In this document: piece after piece, positions 27,201 to 42,200 of the stretch
How the letters are laid out: each line of letters opens with the position of its first letter
Numbering within the stretch: the stretch's first letter is position 1
NCBI GenBank assembly: GCA_023846275.1
Contig: CM043868.1
Span: 1,755,153 to 1,819,152, forward strand
Direction: 5' to 3'
Length of the DNA stretch: 64,000 nucleotides
Source: Vanilla planifolia
Taxonomy: Eukaryota > Streptophyta > Magnoliopsida > Asparagales > Orchidaceae
Position numbers and translations under genes: made by a program
Notes under the pieces: model-generated
The model's input: only the letters and a program-made list of their open reading frames with translations
Told to the model about the DNA's origin: nothing
The model's database searches: none

Positions 27201-30200
27201 AGCAAATGATTAATCAAATCATTAACTCTTTCTCATATAAGAACAATTTGCTACGTTGATGCTTTTTTAAAGAGGAAAACCTAAGTAACTAATTCGATGA
27301 GTGTCAAAATCAATTTGATCTGCTAGAGTTAGCCTTTTATAAACCTTATTTCGAAAAAATATTGCCCTGTAATTTATTGACTTTAAAAGAAAAGTTGGAG
27401 TAAAGCTTTCCAAACATTGTTCTCAAGTGTAAGAGGGTTGTCGTATTAACTGAGCTATCTGTAAGGTATTCTTATCTTGAGCCATTGTTAATAGACTTTT
27501 TTTTCAGAGTAGTAGCAGCAAAAGTGAAAGCGTGAAAATAACTAAAAACAAAGGAAGAAGAAAGAGACGAAATTTTTTTTACCACAAAGGAGATTAAATT
27601 TTTTAAGAAGATTCCTTCTAAGGGATTCTTAAATTTCACAAAGTTTTGATTCCTAAAACTCTCTAAAATTTTTTGAATTCACTCCAAATTTAATTGAATT
27701 CTGCTTTAAATTCTTCTGAATTTACTCCAAATTCTTTTGATTAAATTTCTCACCTTTAGAATTCTTCTGTATTCACTTTGAATTCTTTTGAATTTTTATA
27801 CTTATGAATTATTTTGAATTCATTTCGAATTTTTCTGAATTAGTTAATACATCAATAAATTTTATATAGAGATTGAGATACAATATTTAATTAGAAAAAA
27901 CGAATTCGCTCTTTGACCAAAATTTGAAAATTTGGTAAATTTTAAGTCAATTGGCCTGTTGCTTGAACACAGAAGGCCTACTTGCGTGTGGTTTCCATGC
28001 TCCATTTGCCCCCATGTGAGACAGCTTCTGCATGGTAAGTGGTGCCTATTGCATGCCTAATGCATGTGTTCACCAACCCCAAATGCGCGTCTGCACGTGT
28101 AGGGATAGACGCAGCAATCGGTCATGTGCAGTGCAATTGTCCCGGGGTCAACGTTGCTTGTGTGCATGGCGCTCAAAGTCGAGCAAATGAGGGAACGCCC
28201 TCCAAACCTGCGTGCATGTGCAACAACTTTTTTTTACTTTTATTTTTTTCTCTTTTTTTCTAGTATTTCTCCTTTGGGTCTAAGTCTCCCGAGGGCACAT
28301 CCATGCCTCTGCATGTGGCACTTGACCCAGATGTAGTGACACATGCTCCGGTACGCCTACAATGAATTTCCGTGTGAGACCCAGCGCATGGTCCTGTTGC
28401 TTTGTGCTGTATATTCATTTGTGCATTGTTTTGTCTCCTCCCTCAACTTTTTCATCTATTTTGAATTCAATTTCCTTGGAAGTGATCTCCTGATCATTAT
28501 AAAAATAATGAGATCAACAATCAAATTAGGTGAATAATAAGGGTTCTAATATTTAGTAGATTAAGTTTCTTTTTCCAATATACTTTTTAAATCATATGAA
28601 ACCAAATCCATAACAATATTAAGAAGGGAAGAAACAGGGCATCTTTGAAGTCTCCTATATGGTTTTTTTTTCCTTTTCCAAAACTACTTTTGTCCCTTAT
28701 ATGAGCTTTTTTTTCTTTTTAAGAACTACTTTTTGTCCCCTATATGAGCTTATGCATCCCTTAATGATTGCATTTATGATAACTTAGGCATAAAACATGG
28801 ACATACCCATTTTGATTTAACATATGAATGTTTGTTGGGAAACCTTTCATTGCTAGTCTATGGTATATTTATTTTCTATCAATTGAATAATACCATAGTA
28901 ATGTCAATCTTTGCACTCGCTTGGATGAGATAGAAGAAAACTTATTAATGGCTTTAGTTGTCAACCAAATGCTATCTTCCAAATGTCTACCTTAATAAAA
29001 TAACAAAGGAAGAAACGAACTCCAAAATCATAAGCTGCATCCTCCTAGTGATAATCTTGGTAATGATTTTCTAAAGGAACTAGACAATGATATAGGCTGG
29101 TAATCTTTGATAGAGAAGGTATTATTGGACTTGAAAATTAGTGCAATACTAATGGCTTTAAAACTATCCCACAATTAACAAGAGAAAACATATGATATGG
29201 CCTCAATGTATCCTCACAAATAATGTCCCATAAGATAATGCATTGAAACTATTGAGCTCAAAAGAATTGACTTTTCAGATTGTTTTCAAAGCATAAGATC
29301 CTCTTCAACATCAATATTTTTGTCCGACACTTCAACTTCCTCAAGTGAAAGAAAAACTAGTGGCTCATGATTTGTGATAAGTTGTCTATCCTCTAAACAT
29401 ATTGTAAGAGTGTTATAGCTCCTGCACTTATTTTATTTTTTTTGTTTGATGAGAGGTTCTAGCCCAATTTTTTTATTGATATCTATTTATAAAGCTATAA
29501 AAGGAAGAAAATTAGATTGAGATATAATGAATTATTAACATACACAAAATAATGATTCCATAAAATGTAAACATAACCTAGAAATATATAATCATCAAGA
29601 TGCAATGAAAAAAAAGTGCTCATGATATGCCCTAGACATTTTTGTTATGATATAAGTCTTTCAAATGCAATACAGTCCTTTCAAATGTGATACAATGCAC
29701 TTGATATGATCCATGTACAATAAGAGTATACTATAAAATAATCTTGCAATGTGTTACGATAATATACAACATTGTCCCAAACAGAGCTTATATGACATGC
29801 TATAGACAATTGCAAAATAGTCCTTATAATACGAAATGCAATTGTAGAACAAACCTTGACTTGCATTACAATGACCTAGCCAGAGCATTGTTATAGAATG
29901 TTATGATCGATAGTATAAAATACATTATGATTCCAAACTACAGAATAGTACGTTACCATAATCCATCCAGGCTGCTAAGCAAATTGACACAATTCATGAA
30001 GTAAACGGAATACAAGACCAAGCATAATGGTTACGGTGACCTAGTAGACGAGAGCTGAATAAAGATCATATTAATGGGTAGTTAAGGTATGGTTTGTCAG
30101 ATAAGAAATGCATGAATAAATCCAAGCGATACAATCCAATTCTTGGCTTGTGATATGATGGATGAAATTGAGTTGTCATTGGATGGACAACAAAGATCCT

Positions 30201-33200
30201 TGCATTCCTCACCTTTATATGTGAAATACCTAGAGGTCCTTGCAATCATCGCCTAAGCATACCGGGTTGCTTTACCAATAAATGAAAGTCAAAAGAAGTA
30301 ACCATTAAACGAGAAGTTTATGGGTACAATGTACTTGATTATTGAGTAGAATTAGGATTATCTTTCTTGAACCAATAAAAAAGAGATGATCATGTGTTTC
30401 ATTAACAAAGAGATAAGGCTTACAAATTTGGTCGATGTCAATTCCTAATATCATCAAGCAATGCATGGTTTTCATGCGATTCTTGTACACTACCTAGAGT
30501 AACAATTTGCATCGAATTTACACCACTTGAACGATATAAAATGAATGTTGCCTATAATGGGCATTGCTTAAGAGTGATTCTTTTCATCCTTTAAGGAGAA
30601 CAGGCACATTTGAACCATCTCTTGAAGTTGCTTTCACAATAGAGGAATGCTCTTTCAAAGAGATGGAGCCATCCATGTCCAACAGTCCCAGAAGTCTTTC
30701 TTAGTTAGATGTCTTTCATGTATCATAATCAACCAAAGTCAGTTTGAAGTAAGAATTCTCCCACCCTCTTTAATACAAAAGGGTCCAATAAAACTAATTG
30801 TCCTTGGAATTTATTGTAACAACCCCTTATTCAAAAGTTCCATTTAAATTGTCCAAGAATAATTAATAAAATGGAACAAGCACCAATAAAAAATCTCAAC
30901 AATGGTGTCATCTAATGGACATTACTTATTCAGATCTAAAAATATTGATCAATAAAAAGAAATACAATTCGACCCTACTTGGTAATACATCTAGGAATTA
31001 AGTATTACCCCACCAATTTGATGATAGTATACACTATACATCTATGTAGATAATTACAATATTAGATCAACATATCTTATAATAAAATAGTTTTATACTA
31101 AAAAGACCTATAATAGAGATTGAGCTTAGATGTTTAATAAAATTTAGTAAGAAAACAAATCTTTTTTATTTAATTAACATATAATTGAATCTCAAGAAAA
31201 ATATTTTGAAGTCTTAAGAAACAAATATTGGCATTAAAATATTGAAGATATTAAAAATTAATATAACAAACCAATAGAATTTGTATGCACTCAAAGATGA
31301 TAATTAAATATTATTATCATTGTTATATTCTTTAAGGTTTTATTTGAAGAACTTGTTTTTTTTTATTATACTAATTATGCATGTTCATAATAATTAAAAT
31401 CAAGACGAATACTTCATGTTTCAAATATCTTTCTTTTTGTGCTAATTATGTATACTCATGTTGATCATGCTTGCATGGTCCAAGTCAAGGTCATGCTTGT
31501 ATCTTAAGAAAAAATTGTTAATGGATAAAGAACAATAATTTCATGGGATTCATGTAGTTAAAATTAATTAGTAGGAATAAGGCTTCTGAATGTTATTGTC
31601 ATACTTACATCTCATGTCCAAGATATTCATTGAAATGCTAACCTTATAAAAAATAAAAATTAGAGGTAACATTAAGTTATTATATTCTAATTTTATTGAG
31701 ATTAATTTTAGAAGAGAAAACACAAAAAAGGTTGACATAGATTTACAAAAAAGGGTGAGGAGCATAATAATGCATATGGTTGTGGGGACCATGCTGTCCC
31801 ACATCAACTTACTCCACTTCAAAAAAACCAACTCCATCAAATAGCAATGTAGATTGCCCTAACGTGGATTATGATATAAACATTGTGGATTCTTTGTTTT
31901 GATTCATGAATTATTTAATACAGAAAGGCCTCTCCAACTAGCAAGTAATTGAACACCATTCTTTATGGGGTGAATATAACCCAGCTATCAAAGATCTCTA
32001 GCGGCATCTGTGGTAGAAGTTTATTTATGGTGTTGACGAAAAAGAAACTTTACATATGGATGCATTATTAGAAGTGCAAGATTCAAGGAACTAAAGCTCA
32101 AGGCTAGTAATGGATGTTAGTGAAGCATTTGTAGGTAACTCAAGTTAAGCTAAAGATAGTGTCAAGTTGGCCATATGAACACTAATTGATCCTTATGCTC
32201 TCAAGTAATACTAATCCATATGTGTTTAAGCTCATCCTCCCAAGTATTTGAGAAGGAGCTATATTACCAACTATAACCTAATATGTAAGTCACTAACAAA
32301 CTTATATCTAACTTAATTTAAGGCTAATTTTCTTCTAATATTCTTTCCAAAATTATGCACATATTATGCAAAAGATGATGCAACTCACTACACTATAATA
32401 TACAAGTAATTCAACTAATTCAATGAAACGTCAAAGCTCACGCCTATATTTAACATGAAAGTACTCATGCAAATCAGCTTGTTCAATGAGTTGCTACAAG
32501 CAAACTTAGTGGTGGATAAAACTTAATCAAATATTGCAATGTGATCATTTTATCCAAATAATGCAATAGATCCCCCAAACTCTAATCGAGCACAACCAAT
32601 TATCCATCCATTTATGGATGGTTCATAGGAGAGAATAGGAATTTGGCCTCTTACCAAAAGTTTTTGGGTGGATCATTTTCTTTAATTTATAGAAAATTAA
32701 AAAAACTCAAGTCAACTAACAAGAGGAGTAAATTGTCTATATTTAACATGCTCAAACCATTTATGCCAACTCGTAAGCTTATCCTCTATTAGAGCTACAC
32801 AACTTTCTCACAAATATACCCAAATCAAATCTTATCACTATGAGCATACTCATTCTTTCGATATCCTCATTTTTGTAATATGCATATGAAATTTTCAATC
32901 TCACTATAGTCATTAAAAGCTTAACTTTAATCTTAAGTGAATATTTCAAAAACACAATATACTAGAGACAATCTATTTCATCCTTATTTGGATACTAAGA
33001 TTCATCAATTTCATCATCATTTTGGGGTATGGATATAATACAATAATTGCAACCATGATGGTTCATACCTCATTAAGATGGTGATCAATTTCCTTCTATC
33101 TCCTTCATTCTTTAACAACTAATATTTAGCCATCCTAGATCTCGAATTTTGTAATATTTCTCAAATGGACGATGACTACAACTTTCTTTATAGCTCTATT

Positions 33201-36200
33201 TGGCTTTGTGGAATTATTTTCCACTTCAATGTTGATCTTCTTAATTCCTTTTAAGAATGTATTACTCTTAAATGCACTTGAACCTTGAATACTATAATAT
33301 AGTTTAAATTTCAAGTTAAATGGACAACGGCAACATGAATTCCAAATATTCTTCAAATCAACTTCTTTTTACGAAAGTGCCACTTCTAGAGAGCTATCTC
33401 ATTGTTGAATAGTATAAAACTTATTAGATTTAAAACATTTAAAATTGAATAAAATTAAATTTAGGTAGAAATTCTCAGGTAATGACAATTCTATTTGACA
33501 TAAATTACCCAAAAAAGTTCTGGAAAATATACTGTCTATATGAAAGTTTTAGTGGAACAGTGCACCAGAGTACAATTTGATAAAATATTTCTAAAGCTTT
33601 AAGGTGATCCTTTAAGTTGACAAATGTAATCAAATGTTGGACTACAGAGCATAAATATGCAAACATAATGCACCAGTAAGATTAGGATTATATTGGGATG
33701 ATTGGCCCAACATAAAATGAGTAGACATGAGTAAATATTGTATAAAGTTGGAGTAGCTCCAATTCAAGCAAAGTTCATGGATGGTAGGCTCACATTGTAG
33801 CAATACTTAGGTGCCCTAATAATAGTGGGAAGATGATTATTGAATTTGTCTCATAAAAAAAAAAAGGGCACAAAAATGTATGGAAAAAAATTATTATGGG
33901 TGCTTAGCATACCTGAAGCTTAGTGAATTCCTAGTATTTTAATATGGCCGATGGCGAGGGATTGTTCATATGGCTGACCTAGTAAGACAATATTTTTGTT
34001 TTATCTATTTTTCTATGCCAAGCAAAAACTCCATGTTTGGGAACTCCAAAGTTACCACTCCATGTTAATAGCCTATCACATTTCATAATGTGTTCTTGAC
34101 CTTCAAAAAAATATGGTTAAATATGCCTACAAATCTTTATTCTAGATGATCACAGAAAGAACTATTACATGCTTTGATTCCATCTCGTACCAATCGTTAT
34201 TGCAATAGGACATGCAAAAAGAATTTTAGCAACAAAACAGAAACTATAACATTACTATATCCAAGAGAGCTGCAAATACTCAACAATAAACAAGTTCTGC
34301 AAAAGTTTTTTGACTAAATTGGATAAGAACTATAATTGTTTTTAATAAAATAAATTACCTTCATCTTTCCACCACCCGTCACATCCAAAACAGCACTGCC
34401 AAAGCTGAGCCAAATCACAAAAGTCAAAGATGACAATTAAAATTAACCTCACAAGGTTCATCTGTAAGGCATATATTCAGGCAAAAGGCAGAATGCGGTT
34501 GGAAAAATGTTTAATGATTAGGACTCACCAAGTCAATAGATATAGGTATGCTTTACCACATATTTTTTTGAAGATTTTTAGTATTGTTATATCAACGAAA
34601 ATACATCATCCAAACTTTTATTAATTTCAAACAATCTTTTAAAACAAATAGAAGATTCAAATCTGAAATAAAAGATTTAACACCTAAGGAAATCATTTAA
34701 TAATGTTGCACTATCACATCCACTAGCACTCATTAATTCCAACCTTCATGAAATTGTTGTTCGGCCTCTTTGAGAAGGCTCCATTAAACTTATGATGTTG
34801 TGCTCACACTTTATAGGGATACTTCAAAATGTTTCTACTGTACTATCCTCTTCAGTATTTTTGACTCTTCTCTATCATCATCTATGAAGTACTTTCTTTT
34901 CCTTGATTACAACTATATTAAATATGTACCATCCGTTCCTCCCATAGTTCAATTCCCTTAGTTTGCCTTAATGTACCATATTTTGATCTCATTGTACAAT
35001 ATGTTCAGTTATGTTGAGGTCAAAGAAAGGGCTACATTTATTCTCATAGACCCTAAAAAATGTATTGTACATGGAAGACAATGACAGGCATGTTAGCGGG
35101 ATAATAAGAGAGTAATTGGGAAAATATTTTTGAGAATTTTATGGTTAATAAAATAGATGTACATATATTTAAAAGAAAATTTAGTGATTTAAGTACATAC
35201 ATGATATTATAAATAATCCAAAAGATAGAATAATTGGACAAAAAATCTTCATCTTAAACTCAGATAAGTAAACTAATAACTACAATTAAATATGACATTA
35301 AATCACTACATAGTTTATTCTAAAATTGGAATATTTTACATATTATTTCTTACTGTGCATTTTGGTACTTGATAAGATTATTTGAAGTAGAATTTATGTA
35401 TAACACATGAATACCAGGTAAGATATTACAATGGATTCTATCCATTTGTTTGGAATACATGAAACATAAATAAAACTATATATAAAATAAAACTAGTTGG
35501 AAAGGTGATGAAAAAATAATAATAGTTTTCTTTAAGATATTATCTTTATCTTATATAATTAAATATAGGTTTGAAGATTGTAACTTATGGGTGCCATGTC
35601 CACAGTATATACATATGTTACTAGTATTTTATGTAGGATGGTCAGGTATAGATTCGTAAGCCATATCTAATATGATTTTGTAGTTACAGGTCTGAAAGCT
35701 TTACCATTATGAATAAATGCTAATAAGAGATCATATAGATATTGGTATGGTAATTATTGGATACAAAAGATAATGATTACAAGAAAACATGAGCTTTATT
35801 GAATATAATACATTGGAAATGAGAAATAAAATCACAAATACAAAGTATGCAAGTTCATATTTCATGTGGTTTTATTAATAATTTTATTAGATCACTTATA
35901 TTATGATTTATTCTTTCACATTTAACAATTAACCTATTATAGAATTTTGATATTTTATTACTTTATTTGGTTTATCTATTGAACTTTTTTATACTTATTA
36001 GTATTTATATCACAAGTTATACATTCACCACACCAAGAGATGGAGATTATGAGGTTATGAAAGATGATCCTACTCTTTAGATGACATGATAGATAGAGTT
36101 TGGTATAGAGTTGGACCCATACAATTTTGTTTATATAATGGTTTGATATATATATATTTAATTTAGTACATTTCACTTTATAATTTTTATATATGATATT

Positions 36201-39200
36201 ATGGTAGATATCTTTTGATTATATTTCGTTTTATGTATAAATAGCTTATTGAACTTGGTTTAATTGATAAATTTTGGAATTGTCACATTTTTAGATTCCT
36301 GTTTAGAGGTTTTGTGTCCTCACATGTTAAATTATTTATGTAAATATTAGATTATTATTAATAATAATGGATTAGTTAAGACCCTAATAAGGTGATAGTA
36401 GATTGTCCTTAACTCCAATCATGGTTTTTCACCAAGCTATAATGATTTTCCATATAAATTGATGATAATTAGACAAAAGTCATTTGGTTGAACAACACTT
36501 TAAATTCAGACACTAAGAGAGTATAACATGAAGCTGTACCCTTTATATAGTGTCTTTGGAGCCTCCTATAAGTTTTTGGGTTACATAATTTTAAAAAGAA
36601 AAATAGAAACAAACTCAGACAAAATTAAGGTGATTTTGGAAATCTCCAAGAACTCGAAGAATTTTAAAAGTTGGCCAGATGCATTGTAGAATTAATTCAT
36701 TTGTGTCAAAATATGAAAACAAATGTTTTCCTCACTTTAAGGTCCTTAGGAATAGAAAAGAATTGGACCGAATGTAAAAATGCCTTCCAATAACTAAAAA
36801 AATGTCTAGCAAAACCACCAAATCTGAATAGTCCCAAGGAGGGGGAAACTTTTTATTTATACATGTGTAGCAAATGAAAAAAATGGTTTTGTATTAACTA
36901 GGGAAGATTCAGGATAACAGGAGCTGATTTACCTAGTGAGCCATTTGTTAAGTGGAGTGAAGACCCAAAATCCACCATTGCTCATAATTACAACAAAAGG
37001 GCTCTAATTGTACCTTCAAACTCATTCAACGTGTAATTACTAACCATACATTATGGAAGGTTCTATGCACTCCAAAAGTGTTAGGTAGATTATAGAAATA
37101 AGCAATTTAACTCAATAAATATAATATTGAACTCATTCCTAAAACAACAATTAAGGCACAACTATTAGCAGATTTTTTATCACGAAGCTGTTCATAGTAG
37201 ATCATAGTGAGAGCAGCAAGAAGTATGAAGGATTTATGTTGATGGAGCCTTAGCAGAAGATCATGATGGAATAAAAATATTTCTACAACGCCCAATTATG
37301 GTAACTCTAAAACACGCCACATAATCTACTATTCCCTTGACCAATGATCAAATTAAGTACGAAGCTGTAACTTTTGGTTTACAGTAAGCATAGGAACCGG
37401 GTGTTAGCCATTTATGGGTACACAATGACTCAGCTGGTGATAAGTCAGATAAGAGGAGATTTTTGAAGTCAAAGATCCTATAAAGATGCACAATGAACTC
37501 ATCCAAGGATTGATTAGGTAGTTTGAATACATAAGTATGAAGTTGTAACTTCTGGTTTATAGTAAGCATGGGGATTGGGTGTTAACCATTTATTGGTATA
37601 CAATAGACAGCTGGTGATAAGTCAGATATGAGGAGATTTTTGAAGTCAAAGAACCTATAAGGATGAAATGAACTCATCTAAGGATTGATTAGGTAGTTTT
37701 ATCAATGCCTTGAGGAAAGAAAATGTGCAGGTTGATGAATTGCCAAAGGGATTAGTACAGCTTCATCACATTGAGGAACTCCATCACACATTCATTAAGG
37801 ATTCAATAGTTAATCAAGTCACCAAAAACACAATTGAAAGGACATTGATAAGCCCTACTGAGAATTGTTTAAGAAAAGCCATCTTAAAAGGTGCATGAAG
37901 CAAAGGCAGTGTGGATTCAAAGTGCCACATATGCCTAAATCGATGACCAACTATATATAAAACATCCTTTTAATGCACACTGTTAAAATTTGTTCCTCCA
38001 TATGAGATAGAAGGAATTTTGTGAGAGATTCATAGAGTGTGGTAGTCACACAAGAGGAAGAGCTTTAGCTTTGAGAGTTATATGGGAAGAAAGCATAGAT
38101 CAAAAGCCTTACTCTCCATTGATTATATGCTTTCAAGATATTCATTATATGGGATAAAAAAAATTTAGGTAAAACCTAGGAAACTCCAAACTAAAAATCA
38201 GAAAGCATTTGACTTCTTAACCTTTTTTTGCTTTGTTCTTATCTCAAAAGGCAGCGTCTAGTGATCATCTTGCAATTCTGAAGCCCTGTGTATCGAGGCA
38301 AAAGTGCAATGCCTCCATAGAAAAACCAGAAGTGCTAATCAAAAGCAACCCACAAAACCTCAGAACCATCCATGCCAAGACTTAGTGGGCTCAAACACAA
38401 ACACTAGTCTCAACTTTCAAAGTCCCTAACATTTTTCGAGTCCAGTTAGAACACATCCATGGATAACCTTTAACACTAAACAAGCCTTAGTGACCTCAAG
38501 TAGCATGGCTGATGTACTAGAATACAACAATGTTACAACTACGCTAGCTATCCTATTATTACTTCAAACCACAGCAAGTGACTAACAATACATTAACTCT
38601 TAAGACATGATAAGAAAAGTTTGAGCATTTTAGGTTTCATTGGCAAGAACATTTATAGGATAGTACCTTCAAGATAATCTCCAAGATTCAACAATGGCAA
38701 TACCAATTATGATAACATTTATGAAATAAGTTTACAACTATATTATAACCACATTTGCGATTATATGTTTGCAATTTAGTAAATAGATGATAGCACTTAT
38801 GGCAATCAAGTGAAATACAAAACAAAATGTGATAATAATCTACAAAGAAATTAATAAATAAGTAACGAAAATCACCTAAATAATCCCTTTGTTGACAAAA
38901 AATTTAAGCGAAGGTTTACAACAAGTAACCTTATCAGACCTATAGAAGATAACAATTAAATTAATAATAAGCACAACCTGAAAAAAAATTTCATTAATAT
39001 TAACAAAAAAGGTACATCATGTCAATTTCTTTCATTTTTGTTTTGTTTAATTTTTAACATTTCATTTTATTTTATTTGAAGTATAAATTGCTTTGTCTCT
39101 TCTTTGAACTAGAGTTTAGTTTCCATTTATGGTTTTTTGATTGTAATTGCCAGTACCTTGACTGAACTAATATCTTCTAGCTGTTGATCTAAGATGAAAT

Positions 39201-42200
39201 GTTTCTTCAGCAAGAGAAAAGCGGTAGTTCCAAGCCTTTATCATCTCCAACATAAGGTCGAAGAAGTTTCTTGTTTGCTTTTGAAATTTTCTCTTGTGTA
39301 AGCAAAAGTTTTAAAAGACATCATAAAGTTTCTTAAAAGTTATTCTTTTTTATGTTAACTTGAGATAAACGATTCTAGGATTCAAAAAGGTTAGTCAACA
39401 AGACCTTATTCATTTCTTTCAAAAGAGAGAACTTGTCCTCCTCTTAATTCTCTCTATTTTTTTCATATTCAAATTATTTGTTCTCTTCATTTCAAATTTT
39501 CAACAAAAAAAGTGTCTTAGACCTTTATTTTTTCTAGTTCTTAATCTTTTTTAGTTCTTAATCTCTTAGAAAGTTGTTTCCTTAGCTTTCCGTAGTACAA
39601 TTGTATCTACTCCTTTGGCTTTATTTTTAATTTTCATTTCAGCATTCACTTTATTGTAGTGCTCCTTAACATGAAGTAACTTTGCCACATTTTTTTCCAA
39701 AGCAACATGTTAATGCTGCACATTGCCAATATCTCACTTGAGATAAAAGCACTAACTAAACTCTAAAATAGAAAAGCTAATCAAAGTGAATAAAAGTAAA
39801 TGAGTAAGATCATTGTTTACAAAACCATCCTTACCTTATAATGTATTAAGGGCAATTATGTCAAATGAGTCAACTATCAATAAAGTCTTCACTTCAGAAG
39901 GTTTGATGATGAATGGTGCAATTCCCAAGGCCTTTATGGTTGGTTCATTACCACTAAGATTTTCGTATTTTTCAAAACAAAAATGTTCCCCTCAACAATT
40001 CCATCTTCATTCATGATAGTAGAAACCTTGATAGATTCTACCAAGTCCATCACGATTAACCCCTTCTTGGTAGAAGATCTTTAAAGTTGCAATAGAATAG
40101 TTATATACTCATTAGCCATGATCTTGGATCTCTTTTCTTTTGTTTGGGTTGTCAAAGAAGTGTCTTCAAGAGGAATCTCTCCGACTTTCACATCTTTCAC
40201 CATTTCCTTTTCTTTCTCTAAGAACTACTTTTCTTAGCTATCTTAGGAAGTATTCCTTCTTTTTGCTCTTCCTTACCAACAATTACTCTAATGGCATCAA
40301 GTGGAGGGAATGCGAATGAGTCAATTCTTCTTATAAAGTTGAAAACCTAATTTCTTTTATCACTAGTACGTTCTTTGAATAGCTTCACTTTCATGGGGAA
40401 AAGGACTCATTTCTTATAATCTTAAAAGGAAAAAAGCGTAGGTTAGTAAGCATGGAATTAAAGAGTAAATAAACACCATGGTGTATAATCTTAAGACAAT
40501 GTCTATCTCCTCATAAGTCTAATTTTATGCCATCATTCTTCAAATAAGCATTCAGGATATCTTAACCTCTGGGAAGAAGACAGGATCCTAACCTTCTATA
40601 AGCTTATCTCATGACAACTTGAAATCGATGCGATATTTTATTTGGGGAGGCAGAAAAAATTTTAAAATCAGCGTAAGTGGGAAGACCCTTTCGATGGGGC
40701 TCCTTGGGCAAGGTTTTGAAGGTATTCTCTCCTCCCTAGTTGGGTTGACTAATTTTTCGGTTTTGGCCTCATGACCTTCCATTTCTGGCAAGTCGGAGTG
40801 AGTTCTCCACCTCAAATCGTTGCAGAGGTATTAGGTTCGACGAGATCTACCTTGCCAATTAAGATTAAACCAGTTTCTTTGTTCAAAGGAAAACTAGAAA
40901 TCGTTTTCGATAAAAAAGACGTCTCCAAGATGGAAGCTCCTTTCAAACTAACTCTAATTGGGAAGTTCTTGCATGGAAGACCTAATATGGAATTCCTAAG
41001 AGTTGATATCCGAAATATTGGTTTAACTGGATCCATTACTGTGGGTTTGTTGGATAATTGGCATGTGCCACTGAGGTTTTCACTAAAATTGGAATATCAA
41101 GGATGCAAGATACATCGAATATGGAAAATTATGGACTTTCAAATGGGGGTCCTTAAATGGCACCCAGAATTTTTGAATTATACTAAACCTTCACAAGCTT
41201 TAGTGTTATTTCACTAGAGCATCTACCAATTCAATTGTTTAACAAGCAGGCCCTTTACTCAATTACATTTACATAAGGAACCCATTAAAAGTAGATGCTA
41301 TCACAATCAATTTAACAAGGTCTCATGTAGCTCAAGTCTACATAGAAGTCAATCTAGCCAAAGAACTCTATGAATTAGAATTTCCAAAAAGCTTGAGAGT
41401 AACAACAAATTTTGGAAAACATTTGTATGAAACTGCCTTAGTTGTTGCAAACAAGGACGCTCATTGCTCTAGTGCACGCAAGCTAAAAACTCTCGATCCT
41501 CAGACATGTAGATTGGAGAGGCCAAGACAAATCCAACAAGTTAGGCAATAAGATAGGCACAATCACTACCTATGGTAGATGGTATTTGCACCTAGAGATT
41601 GGACAATGATAGAGAATTGGAAACAAAGAAAGGATACAAGCATTGAAAAAGGTAGGCCCAGAAGCTTAACCAAAACGAACATCATCTCATAACCAAAAGA
41701 GTAAAGAAATAAATAGAACTTCAAATCGTATAGCTGAATAACAACCCAAAATTAAACAATTTAATTGTACAATAAACCATATCTTCGAAGATTGCAATTG
41801 CAAGATCATATTTAGAGATCAACTGAAGATTAAGAATAAAAAATACCAATTTGACTCAAAAGTTATAAGGATGTACAGTTTATGTAACAAGTAAATATCC
41901 AATCACTCCAAAACTTTAGCGAAGATCTTTAGGCAAGAGCTCATTCTCTCAAGATTTTTTAGACGGATCCAGATATCTTTACAGTGGTTACCAATCCCAA
42001 GGCAAAGAAAGAATCCAATAAGAGAAATGCAAGGAAAACTAGTAGCCCCATAACAACCAGAAGAAGCCTTCGAGTATCTTAAAATGTAGATAATGCAGAT
42101 TGCGATGAATAGTCTCCTAATTTGGAACATCTAGGGGGCCTTTAGTTCTGCAATGGTTTCATGCCTTAAGAACATTATTAAAAAGAAAAAAATAAAGCTA

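Larger units (their letters stand above)
25783..34358. other. 8.6-kb intron, mostly unrecognised AT-rich sequence
   Basis: Intron between exons c and d. No intact or clearly decayed retroelement protein could be read with confidence. It contains a degenerate GAATTC-rich repeat (27662-27842) and a local GC-richer, CATG/TGCA-rich patch (27960-28400). Longer frames at 26237-26619, 28039-28336 and 31568-31840 show no family motif. Confidence 0.6.

Noticed and set aside
28039..28336. Overlapping plus-strand frames in the GC-richer patch
   Set aside because: Two frames are open at once simply because GC-rich sequence has fewer stops; neither resembles a known protein.
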